Shown in pieces: positions 1 to 6,359 of a stretch of 15,193 nucleotides of DNA. Position 1 is the first letter of the stretch; every line of letters starts with the position of its first letter. Below the pieces are notes generated by a model. The model saw only the letters and a list, made by a program, of their open reading frames with translations, was not told the DNA's origin and did not search any database. Origin of the DNA: JBKPIY01 sp046730475 (GTDB taxonomy: Bacteria > Actinomycetota > Thermoleophilia > Solirubrobacterales > 70-9); assembly GCA_046730475.1 (NCBI GenBank), contig JBKPIY010000011.1, positions 1 to 15,193 of the forward strand, written 5' to 3'. Both the position numbers and the translations under genes were made by a program.

Positions 1-34
1 TGCAGGATGATCCCGGCAGAAGGAAGGAGGAGCA

Positions 35-481
35 ATGGCGCCAATCGTGTCGAGTATCGAGATCGCCCGTCCGCCGGAAGAGGTCTTTGACTACCTCATA
101 GATCCCTCGCACTTGGCGGAGTGGCAGGAGAGCCTCGTCAGCGCCCGCGCGGAGGGCGGCGGCCCTCCCACCGTCGGCTCGAAGCTCATCACCACCCGCA
201 AGGTCGGTCGCCGCGAGCGGACGATGACCATGGAGATGACGAGCATCAGCCCCCCGAGTAGCTGGGCCGCTCGCGGTATCGACGGTCCGATTAGGGGGAT
301 CGTCAACGGCACCGTCGAGCCTCTCGATGACGGTGGACGATCGCGGGTGAGGATCGAACTCGACTTCGAGGGGCACGGGCTCGGCAAACTGCTCGTGCCG
401 CTCGTCGTCCGCCGGCAGGCAAAAAGGGAGATGCCCAGAAACGTGCGGAACCTGAAGGAACGGCTCGAGGGTGGCGCCTAG
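35..481 (+). CDS. SRPBCC (START-like/polyketide cyclase) family protein
   Basis: This is a 148-residue protein of the SRPBCC ligand-binding fold. The N-terminal strand with the family's usual 'I-E-I-A-R-P-P-E-E-V-F-D-Y' opening is at residues 8-20, followed by 'P-S-H-L-A-E-W' (24-30). The C-terminal long helix with basic residues runs from about 118 to 145. The length fits the family (about 140-150). The start is well supported by a near-perfect AAGGAGGAG Shine-Dalgarno just upstream. Such proteins bind hydrophobic ligands, and the substrate cannot be read from sequence. It appears to be monocistronic, because about 390 bases without a gene follow it. A link to the neighbouring PHA locus is possible but unsupported. 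Family assignment is confident; function is unknown. Confidence 0.85.
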   Translation: MAPIVSSIEIARPPEEVFDYLIDPSHLAEWQESLVSARAEGGGPPTVGSKLITTRKVGRRERTMTMEMTSISPPSSWAARGIDGPIRGIVNGTVEPLDDGGRSRVRIELDFEGHGLGKLLVPLVVRRQAKREMPRNVRNLKERLEGGA

Positions 482-769
482 AGCGACAGCAACCGGACGG
501 CCGCTCTCGCCTTCCCGGGAATTAGCGAGCGCCTCCGCTCGGGTGTCTGGGATGCCTCACCGTGCGAAATCGTCAGCTCTCGAATAGCAGCCGCGCTAGG
601 AAAGAGTCTTCGTGGTGGCGCGCTCCCCACGCAGCTCCAGAACAGGTCGCGCCGACCGCGATCGAGGGTCCGGCCTCAACGCATCGCGCTTGACGTGACG
701 GCGTTCGCGCTCGGAGAGCCGGGTTGCACTGCTCCGACGCAGCAAGCCTGCCGCGCTCAACGATGCGGC
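482..769. other. Gene-free stretch downstream of the SRPBCC gene
   Basis: No open frame here has a ribosome binding site or recognisable protein. It holds only a small hairpin (526-541) and leads into the dyad promoter at 770-807. Confidence 0.6.
526..541 (+). terminator. Possible weak terminator hairpin after the SRPBCC gene
   Basis: CGAGCG (526-531) and CGCTCG (536-541) pair perfectly around a four-base loop, 45 bases after the SRPBCC stop codon. There is no T-run after it, so termination is only a suggestion from position. Confidence 0.25.
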
Positions 770-807
770 GCTTGCCCGTTAGCCGAGTGATCTGCTAACC
801 TGCAAGC
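770..807 (+). promoter_or_regulatory. Dyad promoter-operator upstream of hydroxybutyrate dehydrogenase
   Basis: GCTTGCCCGTTAGC (770-783) and GCTAACCTGCAAGC (794-807) form an inverted repeat with 12 of 14 positions paired around a 10-base centre. A sigma70-like promoter lies inside it: TTGCCC (772-777), an 18-base spacer, then TAACCT (796-801) with an extended-10 TGC before it. The -35 box is therefore in the left arm and the -10 box in the right arm, as expected for a repressor operator. A near copy lies at 4374-4412 ahead of the phasin-like gene. The predicted transcript start leaves a leader of about 65 bases before the ATG at 871. The dyad is seen directly; its function is inferred. Confidence 0.65.
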
Positions 808-870
808 ATAAGTCCCAACGCCGTTCACGTAGCGCGAGAGGGGCGCGCGGCCTCGACAGAAGGGAGTCAG

Positions 871-1608
871 ATGCAGCGCGTCGCACTCGTCACGGGCGCG
901 GCGAGCGGGATCGGTCGTGCGATCGCCGCGCGACTGCTCGCCGATGGGCTCGTCGTCGTCGCCGTGGACCTCGACCCCGATTCGGACGGACCCGGGGAGC
1001 CGGTGGCCGCCGACCTCACGACGAGGGAGGGCAACGCCGCAGCCGTGGACGCGGTGCTCGAACGCCACGGTCGGCTCGACGCGATCATCGCCAACGCGGG
1101 CTTCCAGCACGTCGCGCCCGTCCATGAGTTTCCCGAGGACCGCTGGGACGCCCTGCTCGCGCTCCTGCTGACGAGCCCGTTCCTCCTCGCCAAGCATGGC
1201 TGGGAGGCGCTCACCGCTTCGGGCAGCGGGCGCTTCGTCGCGATCGCCTCGGTTCACGGCCTTGTCGCGTCCCCCTACAAGGCCGGTTACGTCGCCGCCA
1301 AGCACGGCGTGCTCGGACTGGTCAAGACGCTGGCCTTGGAGGGCGCGCCGCGCGGCATCGCCGCCGCCGCGGTCTGCCCCGGGTACGTGCGCACGCCGCT
1401 CGTCGAGGAGCAGATCGAGGCCCAAGCGCAGGCACACGGCCTTCCCGCCGAGCGCGTGCTCGAGGACGTGATCCTCGCCCCGCAGGCCGTCAAGCGCCTG
1501 ATCGAGCCGGACGAGGTCGCCGCCGTGGTAGCGATGCTGCTCGGCCCGGGCGGCGCGGCGTTCACCGGCACGCCCGTCACGCTCGACCACGGCTGGACGG
1601 CGCGCTGA
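871..1608 (+). CDS. bdhA: D-3-hydroxybutyrate dehydrogenase (SDR family)
   Basis: This 245-residue short-chain dehydrogenase most likely interconverts D-3-hydroxybutyrate and acetoacetate with NAD, the step that returns PHB monomers to central metabolism. The cofactor motif TGAASGIG is at residues 8-15. Strong hydroxybutyrate-dehydrogenase signatures follow: NAGFQH (75-80), the SVHGLVASPYKAGYVAAKHG block (127-146) with catalytic Ser127, Tyr140 and Lys144, CPGYVRTPLVEEQI (169-182) and the C-terminal GWTAR. The length is slightly below the usual 255-260. The Asn of the classical SDR tetrad (usual LALNLS context) is Leu99 here, and the usual DGGWTAR is DHGWTAR. Start: AAGGGAG four bases before the ATG. 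It is the first gene after the dyad promoter, 21 bases ahead of the PhaC-like gene, so the two are probably co-transcribed. Confidence 0.88.
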   Translation: MQRVALVTGAASGIGRAIAARLLADGLVVVAVDLDPDSDGPGEPVAADLTTREGNAAAVDAVLERHGRLDAIIANAGFQHVAPVHEFPEDRWDALLALLLTSPFLLAKHGWEALTASGSGRFVAIASVHGLVASPYKAGYVAAKHGVLGLVKTLALEGAPRGIAAAAVCPGYVRTPLVEEQIEAQAQAHGLPAERVLEDVILAPQAVKRLIEPDEVAAVVAMLLGPGGAAFTGTPVTLDHGWTAR

Positions 1609-1629
1609 CCACAACCGAAAGGACCCCCT

Positions 1630-2820
1630 GTGCGCTCTTCCACATCCCCACTGACGCTGACCCAGATGCTGCTGCGCGACTCGCTTGACTCGTGGCGGGT
1701 GAGCCTTGAAGCGCTGGGCGGATGGTGGGCGGGGGCCCTGAGCCGCGGCGCCGCGCCGCTCGACCTGGCCGCCGACCTCGGCAACTGGGGCGAGCGAATG
1801 ACCGCCCGCCGCCGACCCAATTGGGCCTCGCCGAATGAGGTCGTGCTGAGCACCCCGCTGGCTCGCTTGCGTGACTTCACCCCCGCCCGCTCGGCCCGCG
1901 TCTCGCCGACCCTGGTGCTGCCGCCGCAGGCCGGCCACGACTCCTGCATCGTCGATTACACCGCCGAGCAGAGCCAGATGGGCGCGATCCTGGAGGCGGG
2001 GCTGGCGCGAGCCCTGGCGCTCGACTGGATCGGGGCGTCGGCCGAGACGAAGGACGCCTCGATCGAGGACTACGTCGCGTCGGTCGAGGCGGCTGTCGAG
2101 CACATCGGCGAGCCGGTGAACCTCATCGGGGACTGCCAGGGCGGCTGGCTGGCGATGATCTACGCGGCGCTGCGCCCCGAGCGGGTCAACACGCTGACGA
2201 TCGCAGGAGCCCCGATCGACTTCCACGCCGGAGAGCCGGTCATCCACCGCTGGGTCCAGGCGCTCACCCCGGGCGGCTCGATGGCCTTCTACCGCTCACT
2301 GGTCGCCGCGGGCGGGGGCGTGCTCCCGGGCGAGGCGATGCTGGCGGGATTCATCGTCATCAACCCTCAGAGCGAGCTGGGCAAGCAGCTGCAGCTGCTC
2401 GCGAACCTCCACGACCCCGAGCACGTGGAGCGCTACCGGGCCTTCGAGGATTGGTACCGGCACACCCAGGCGATTCCCGGGGCCTTCTATCTGTGGATCG
2501 TGGAGAACCTGTTCCTGCACAACCGGCTGATCGGTCGAGAGCTGGAGATCGGAGGCGAGGTCGTGGACCTCGCCCGGATCGATATGCCGCTCAACCTGCT
2601 CGCTGGGGCCACCGACCACATCACGCCCCCCGAGCAGGTCTACGCCACGGCGGCCGCGGTCTCGACGCCGCCCCACCGCATCGGCAGGTTCCTCTCCAGC
2701 GGCGGCCATCTGGGGCTGTTCATGGGCCACGAGGCCCTGAGGGAGCACTGGCCCCCCGTCCTCGAGCGGGTACTCAGGGCTTCGAGCGGGGGGCCCGCGC
2801 GCCCGAGGGCCGCTCGTTGA
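1630..2820 (+). CDS. PhaC-related/DUF3141-like alpha/beta hydrolase with Cys nucleophile
   Basis: This 396-residue alpha/beta-hydrolase resembles PHA synthases. The nucleophile box is GDCQGGW (167-173, Cys169), which fits the PhaC pattern G-x-C-x-G-G rather than the G-x-S-x-G of ordinary lipases. The segment WYRHTQAIPGAFYLW (275-289), N-R-L (298-300) and the GATDHITPPEQ region (326-336) match the PhaC core. The expected triad is Cys169, Asp329 and His360 (SSGGHLGLF). The N-terminal 60 residues are helical and rich in Trp and Leu. It starts with GTG, preceded by AAAGGA. It could polymerise or, more likely given its pairing with hydroxybutyrate dehydrogenase, act on PHA thioesters or degrade polymer; sequence alone does not decide this. 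Its last 47 bases overlap the opposing XRE gene. Confidence 0.75.
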   Translation: MRSSTSPLTLTQMLLRDSLDSWRVSLEALGGWWAGALSRGAAPLDLAADLGNWGERMTARRRPNWASPNEVVLSTPLARLRDFTPARSARVSPTLVLPPQAGHDSCIVDYTAEQSQMGAILEAGLARALALDWIGASAETKDASIEDYVASVEAAVEHIGEPVNLIGDCQGGWLAMIYAALRPERVNTLTIAGAPIDFHAGEPVIHRWVQALTPGGSMAFYRSLVAAGGGVLPGEAMLAGFIVINPQSELGKQLQLLANLHDPEHVERYRAFEDWYRHTQAIPGAFYLWIVENLFLHNRLIGRELEIGGEVVDLARIDMPLNLLAGATDHITPPEQVYATAAAVSTPPHRIGRFLSSGGHLGLFMGHEALREHWPPVLERVLRASSGGPARPRAAR

Positions 2821-3160
2821 GCGCCACGAAGGCCTCGTAGATCTCGACCAGCGCCCGACGCTGGCGGCCCGTGAGGCGCTCGTCGGCCCGGATCGCCTCG
2901 ACCGCCGCCGCCGTCACCGGCTCGGCGTCGGGATCGATCCCCGCCTGCTCGTAGAGGGTCTCGGTCGATGTTCGCAGCGCATCGGCGATCGCGTCGAGCA
3001 CCCGCTCGGAGGGCTCGCGCAGCCCCCGCTCTATCTGGGAGAGATAGGGATTCGAGATCCCGGCCATATCGGCGAACTGACGCATGGAGAGCTCGCTCAG
3101 CTCGCGCTGGCGGCGGATGATCTCGCCCAGCGACTCCGCGGTGGTGCGACGATCGGCCAC
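2774..3160 (-). CDS. XRE-family helix-turn-helix regulator, probable PHA locus regulator
   Basis: This 128-residue DNA-binding protein has a Cro/CI-type HTH at about residues 11-66. Helix 2-turn-helix 3 is readable as MRQFADMAGISNPYLSQIERG (26-46 region), followed by LREPSERVLDAIADAL. The C-terminal 60 residues are helical and charged (AIRADERLTGRQRRALVEIYEAF) and may mediate dimerisation. No metabolite domain is visible. It starts at a GTG codon with only a weak purine-rich sequence upstream, so its start is less certain than its frame. It lies inside the PHA locus and overlaps the end of the PhaC-like gene tail to tail. By position it is the best candidate to bind the dyads at 770-807 and 4374-4412. 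That link is inference. Confidence 0.85.
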   Translation of the reverse strand: MADRRTTAESLGEIIRRQRELSELSMRQFADMAGISNPYLSQIERGLREPSERVLDAIADALRTSTETLYEQAGIDPDAEPVTAAAVEAIRADERLTGRQRRALVEIYEAFVALNERPSGARAPRSKP

Positions 3161-3261
3161 GACCCCGAGCGTAGCGGCGGCCGGCGTCCGCTGCCGTGGT
3201 CCGTGATTTCCCGCGCGATGGTCGCGGCCGTCTGCCGCTGTGACCGCCGGCGATCGAGCGA

Positions 3262-4359
3262 ATGGTCGGCGTAGAATTTTCGTGGGAAGGAAGAAGACGT
3301 ATCAGCGACGTTCGCACCGCCCTCGGGACCAAGGCTTCTGAGACCACGTATGCGGCGGCCGTCGTCCACGACTTCGGCAAGCCGCTCACGATCGAGCAGA
3401 TGCCAACGCCCGAGCCGGAGCTCGGGCAGGTGCTGGTGAAGGTCGAGGCCTCGGGCCTCTGCCACACCGACATCCACGCCGCCCACGGCGACTGGCCGGT
3501 GAAGCCCAAGCCTCCGTTCATTCCCGGCCACGAGGGGGTTGGGATCGTGACGAAGCTCGGGCCGGCCGTGACCGACGTCGACGTCGGCGACCGGGTGGCG
3601 ATGCCCTGGCTCGGCTATGCCTGCGGGGCCTGCGACTACTGCGTCTCGGGCTGGGAGACGCTCTGTCTGGAGCAGAAGAACATGGGCTACTCGATCGACG
3701 GGGGCTTTGGCGAGTACGCGGTGGCGTTCGGGCGCTATGTCGTCAAGGTGCCGGCGGGGCTCGATCCGTTCGACGCGGCCCCGCTCACCTGCGCCGGGGT
3801 CACCACGTACAAGGCGGTCAAGGTCGCGGGTACGCGCTCGTCGGACCTCGTCGCCGTGTTCGGGGTCGGTGGACTGGGCCACCTCGCCATCCAGTACGCA
3901 GCCATCGCCGGCGGCCGGGTGGTCGCCGTCGACCTCACCAACGAGAAGCTCGAGCTCGCCCGCGACCTCGGCGCCGAGTTCACGGTCAACGCATCCCGCG
4001 AGGATCCCGCCGAGGTGATCCAGGGCCTGGGCGGTGCCGACCAGGCGATCGCGCTCGCGGTCTCACCGCGGGCCTTCGAGCAGGCCTACGGCTCCTTGCG
4101 GCGCGGCGGCACGCTCGTCTTCGTCGCCCTGCCTCCGGAGAACGAGGTGAAGCTGCCGATCTTCGAGACCGTGCTGAACGGGATCACGGTGGTGGGCTCG
4201 ATCGTGGGCACGCGCGCCGATCTGCGGGAGGTCTTCGAGCTCCATGCGGCCGGCAAGACCCGCGTGATCCGGGAGATCCGCCCGCTCGAGGAGGTCAACG
4301 AGGCGATCGCCGACGTCGAGGCCGGGCGTGTCGCCGCCCGTGTCGTCTTCGAGCCGTAG
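3262..4359 (+). CDS. adhP: Zinc-dependent alcohol dehydrogenase (AdhP-like, NAD)
   Basis: This medium-chain dehydrogenase oxidises or reduces primary alcohols and aldehydes. Catalytic zinc ligands are Cys67 (SGLCHTD), His90 (PGHEGVG) and Cys177. The structural zinc site is Cys121, Cys124, Cys127 and Cys135 (CGACDYC...WETLC). The Rossmann motif GVGGLG is at 201-206, with Asp224 at the end of beta-2 favouring NAD. HGDWPVKPKPPFIPGHEG (75-92) is typical of propanol-preferring AdhP enzymes. The only ATG gives 365 residues, about 25 more than usual, with a poor ribosome site. A better Shine-Dalgarno (GGGAAGGAAG, 3284-3293) precedes an in-frame ATC at 3301, so the true start is doubtful. It could handle alcohols feeding or leaving hydroxyacyl metabolism, or have no link to PHA. 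Confidence 0.88.
   Translation: MVGVEFSWEGRRRISDVRTALGTKASETTYAAAVVHDFGKPLTIEQMPTPEPELGQVLVKVEASGLCHTDIHAAHGDWPVKPKPPFIPGHEGVGIVTKLGPAVTDVDVGDRVAMPWLGYACGACDYCVSGWETLCLEQKNMGYSIDGGFGEYAVAFGRYVVKVPAGLDPFDAAPLTCAGVTTYKAVKVAGTRSSDLVAVFGVGGLGHLAIQYAAIAGGRVVAVDLTNEKLELARDLGAEFTVNASREDPAEVIQGLGGADQAIALAVSPRAFEQAYGSLRRGGTLVFVALPPENEVKLPIFETVLNGITVVGSIVGTRADLREVFELHAAGKTRVIREIRPLEEVNEAIADVEAGRVAARVVFEP
3272..3293 (+). promoter_or_regulatory. Possible -10 box and ribosome binding site of the alcohol dehydrogenase
   Basis: TAGAAT (3272-3277) resembles a -10 box and GGGAAGGAAG (3284-3293) a Shine-Dalgarno. Both lie inside the frame opened by the ATG at 3262, which suggests that transcription and translation start further downstream. 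No good -35 box is visible. Confidence 0.3.
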
Positions 4360-4373
4360 CTACCGCTTCATCC

Positions 4374-4412
4374 TGCTTGCTGTTAGCTCGGCGCTTTGCT
4401 AATCTGCAAGCA
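4374..4412 (+). promoter_or_regulatory. Dyad promoter-operator upstream of phasin-like gene
   Basis: This is the second copy of the 770-807 element. TTAGC (4383-4387) and GCTAA (4398-4402) pair around the same 10-base gap, and TGCTTGC (4374-4380) pairs with GCAAGCA (4406-4412), shifted by one base. The right-hand 15 bases, GCTAATCTGCAAGCA, match the first copy at 14 positions. The promoter reads TTGCTG (4377-4382), a 17-base spacer and TAATCT (4400-4405) with extended-10 TGC. The predicted leader before the ATG at 4448 is about 35 bases. Confidence 0.65.
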
Positions 4413-4447
4413 GCGTAAACGGAAATCCACCCGCGTCAGGAGCCACT

Positions 4448-4720
4448 ATGTCCACCACAACGAACAACACCAACGCCGAGGATGTAACGAGGCGCATCCG
4501 CGACCTCAACGAGCGGATCCTCGAGGCCGCCCGGAAGGCCGGCGGCGCGTATCTCGACGCCTACGAAAAGGCGCTCGAGTCGATCGCCGCCTACCAGGAG
4601 CGAGCCGCTGCGCAGACCGATGTCGACTGGATCTCCACCGTGGTCGAGGCCCAGGCGAAGTTCACGCGCGATCTGACGCAGCTCTACGTGTCGACGGGCC
4701 GGGAGCTGCTCAAGGGCTAA
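4448..4720 (+). CDS. Small phasin-like granule protein
   Basis: This 90-residue protein is almost entirely helical and amphipathic, has no signal peptide or Cys, and is rich in Ala, Glu, Arg and Lys. Residues 16-50 (IRDLNERILEAARKAGG and the stretch after it) and 62-88 (VVEAQAKFTRDLTQLYVS) form two helices around the hinge TDVDW (57-61). The pattern 'AQAKFTRDLTQLYVSTGRELL' resembles the phasin-type helix that lies on PHA granules. The start is clear: AGGAG five bases before the ATG. It is first behind the second dyad promoter and seven bases ahead of the hydrolase. Phasins coat nascent granules and are typically the most regulated gene of a PHA locus, which fits. The assignment rests on character and context, not a catalytic motif. 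Confidence 0.7.
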   Translation: MSTTTNNTNAEDVTRRIRDLNERILEAARKAGGAYLDAYEKALESIAAYQERAAAQTDVDWISTVVEAQAKFTRDLTQLYVSTGRELLKG

Positions 4721-4727
4721 CCGCGGC

Positions 4728-5531
4728 ATGCCGTTCGCCCGCCGCGGCGACATCGAGCTGTACTGGGAGAGCACGGGCGCGGGCGCGCCCGTGCTCCTCG
4801 TCATGGGGCTCGGAATCTCCGCCACCGGATGGTGGCGGACGGTTCCCGTCCTCGCCGAGCGCTTTCGGGTGCTCGTCTTCGACAACCGCGGGGTCGGGCG
4901 CAGCAGCCGCCCGGCCGGCCCGTACACGGTGGCCCAGATGGCCGACGATGCGATCGCCGTCCTCGACGCGGCCGGCGCGCGCGCCGCCCACGTCTACGGG
5001 ATCTCGCTCGGCGGCATGGTCGCCCAGGAGATCGCGCTGCGCCACCGGGAGCGCGTCCAGGCGCTGGTCCTGGGGGCGACGACGCCCGGTGGCGCGCGCG
5101 CCATCCCCCCCGACGGTGCGACGCTGGCCTTCTTCCGTCGTCGCGCGGAGATGCCGGCCGAGGAGGCTGTCTGGGCCTCGGTGCCCTACAACTACGCACT
5201 CGCGACCCGGCGCGCGCACGGCGAGCGCATCGCGCAGGACATCGAGCGGCGGCTGCGCTTTCCGATCGAGCCGGGGCCCTATTCGCGCCAGCTCGAGGCG
5301 GCGCTGAGCCACGACGCGCTCGACCGGGTCGGCGCTATCGACGCGCCAACGCTGATCGTCCATGGCGAGGAGGACCGGATGGTCGACCCGGCGAACGCAC
5401 GCCTGCTGGGGAGCGCCATCCCCGATGCTCGGCTTTTCCTGCGGCCGGGCGCCGCGCACCTCTATGCGACCGATGCCCCCGAGATAGACCGGGCCATCGC
5501 CGACTTCCTCACATCTCCTGACCGCCGTTGA
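4728..5531 (+). CDS. Alpha/beta-fold hydrolase with Ser-Asp-His triad
   Basis: This is a 267-residue single-domain alpha/beta hydrolase of the enol-lactonase/esterase type. The nucleophile elbow is GISLGG (91-96, Ser93); the acid is Asp216 (HGEEDRMVD) and the base His244 (GAAHLY). The HGxxG-like oxyanion region is MGLGISATGW (26-35) and FDNRGVGRS (51-59) follows. The cap domain spans about 120-195. It starts seven bases after the phasin-like stop with no strong Shine-Dalgarno, suggesting translational coupling. A serine nucleophile and position in the locus suggest an intracellular oligomer hydrolase or thioesterase for hydroxyacyl compounds, but the family is too broad to fix the substrate. 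Its 3' end overlaps phaB by 23 bases, tail to tail. Confidence 0.82.
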   Translation: MPFARRGDIELYWESTGAGAPVLLVMGLGISATGWWRTVPVLAERFRVLVFDNRGVGRSSRPAGPYTVAQMADDAIAVLDAAGARAAHVYGISLGGMVAQEIALRHRERVQALVLGATTPGGARAIPPDGATLAFFRRRAEMPAEEAVWASVPYNYALATRRAHGERIAQDIERRLRFPIEPGPYSRQLEAALSHDALDRVGAIDAPTLIVHGEEDRMVDPANARLLGSAIPDARLFLRPGAAHLYATDAPEIDRAIADFLTSPDRR

Positions 5532-6348
5532 CCCCGACCACCTGACCGGTGATGTAGGAGGCCGCGTCCGCGCAGAGGAAGCCGACGACGCGCGCGACCT
5601 CCTCGGGGCGACCGAGGCGATGAAGCGGGACCTGCGCGCGGATGCCGTCCAGGACCTTCTCCGGCACGGTCTCGAGCATCTCGGTCTCGATGAATCCCGG
5701 TGCCACCGTGTTGACCGTGATCCCGATCTCGTTTCCCTCGAGCTTGCCCGCCTTCTGGAGGGCGAAGGCCGCCTCCCGGGCCATCGACCGGGTCAGGCCG
5801 AAGAGGCCTGATTTGGAGGCCGCATAGTTGGTCTGACCGATGTTGCCGACCTGGCCGATGATCGATGAGATGTTCACGATCCGGCCGGTGCCACGCTCGA
5901 TCATGTGGGCAAGCGCGGCCTGGGACATGAAGAAGGCACCCGAGAGATTGACCGCGAGGACCTTGTACCAGTCCTCATCGGTCATCTTCAGCGCCGTCCT
6001 GTCCACCGTGATGCCGGCGTTGTTGACCAGGATGTCGAGATGGCCGTGGCGCTCGATCACCTCGCTCACGGTGCGGCGGCAGTCCTCGGCGGAGGCGACG
6101 TTCCCCCGATGGATCGTCACCGCCGTCCCATGCCGCGCCAGCTCCGTCTGGAGTCGCTCCGCGCGGTCTCGGTCGTCGCGGTAGCCGGCGGCGATCTCCG
6201 CCCCGCGGGCCGCGAGCCGACGGCAGATCGCCGCCCCGATTCCGCGCGTGCCGCCGGTGACCATGGCCACGCGGCCATTGAACATCTCGATCTCGGGCCA
6301 GTCCGCACCGGAGCGGGGGTGCGTCGGTGTCGTGTGTGTGGTCGACAT
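5509..6348 (-). CDS. phaB: Acetoacetyl-CoA/3-oxoacyl reductase (SDR), PhaB-like
   Basis: This 279-residue SDR probably reduces acetoacetyl-CoA to (R)-3-hydroxybutyryl-CoA, the monomer for PhaC. The cofactor motif TGGTRGIG is at 31-38 and NNAGITVDRT at 109-118. The full catalytic set is present: Asn134 (LAVNLSG), Ser162, Tyr175 and Lys179 (NYAASKSG). The tail VNGGQEM is close to the PhaB/FabG ending. GNIGQTNYAASKSGLFG (168-184) is FabG/PhaB-typical. Two oddities are seen. A hydrophilic N-terminal extension of about 22 residues precedes the first strand. An insertion around 195-208 (ALQKAGKLEGNEIG) sits before ITVNTVAPGF. The start is fixed by GGAGGAG upstream of the ATG. It follows phaC after 11 bases and is last in the minus operon. 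Confidence 0.88.
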   Translation of the reverse strand: MSTTHTTPTHPRSGADWPEIEMFNGRVAMVTGGTRGIGAAICRRLAARGAEIAAGYRDDRDRAERLQTELARHGTAVTIHRGNVASAEDCRRTVSEVIERHGHLDILVNNAGITVDRTALKMTDEDWYKVLAVNLSGAFFMSQAALAHMIERGTGRIVNISSIIGQVGNIGQTNYAASKSGLFGLTRSMAREAAFALQKAGKLEGNEIGITVNTVAPGFIETEMLETVPEKVLDGIRAQVPLHRLGRPEEVARVVGFLCADAASYITGQVVGVNGGQEM

Positions 6349-6359
6349 CTCTCTCCTCC

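Noticed and set aside
757..2247. Long minus-strand open frame (496 codons) opposite the hydroxybutyrate dehydrogenase and PhaC-like genes
   Set aside because: No domain, Arg/Gly/Asp/His-rich shadow composition, and it covers two well-supported genes with good ribosome sites.
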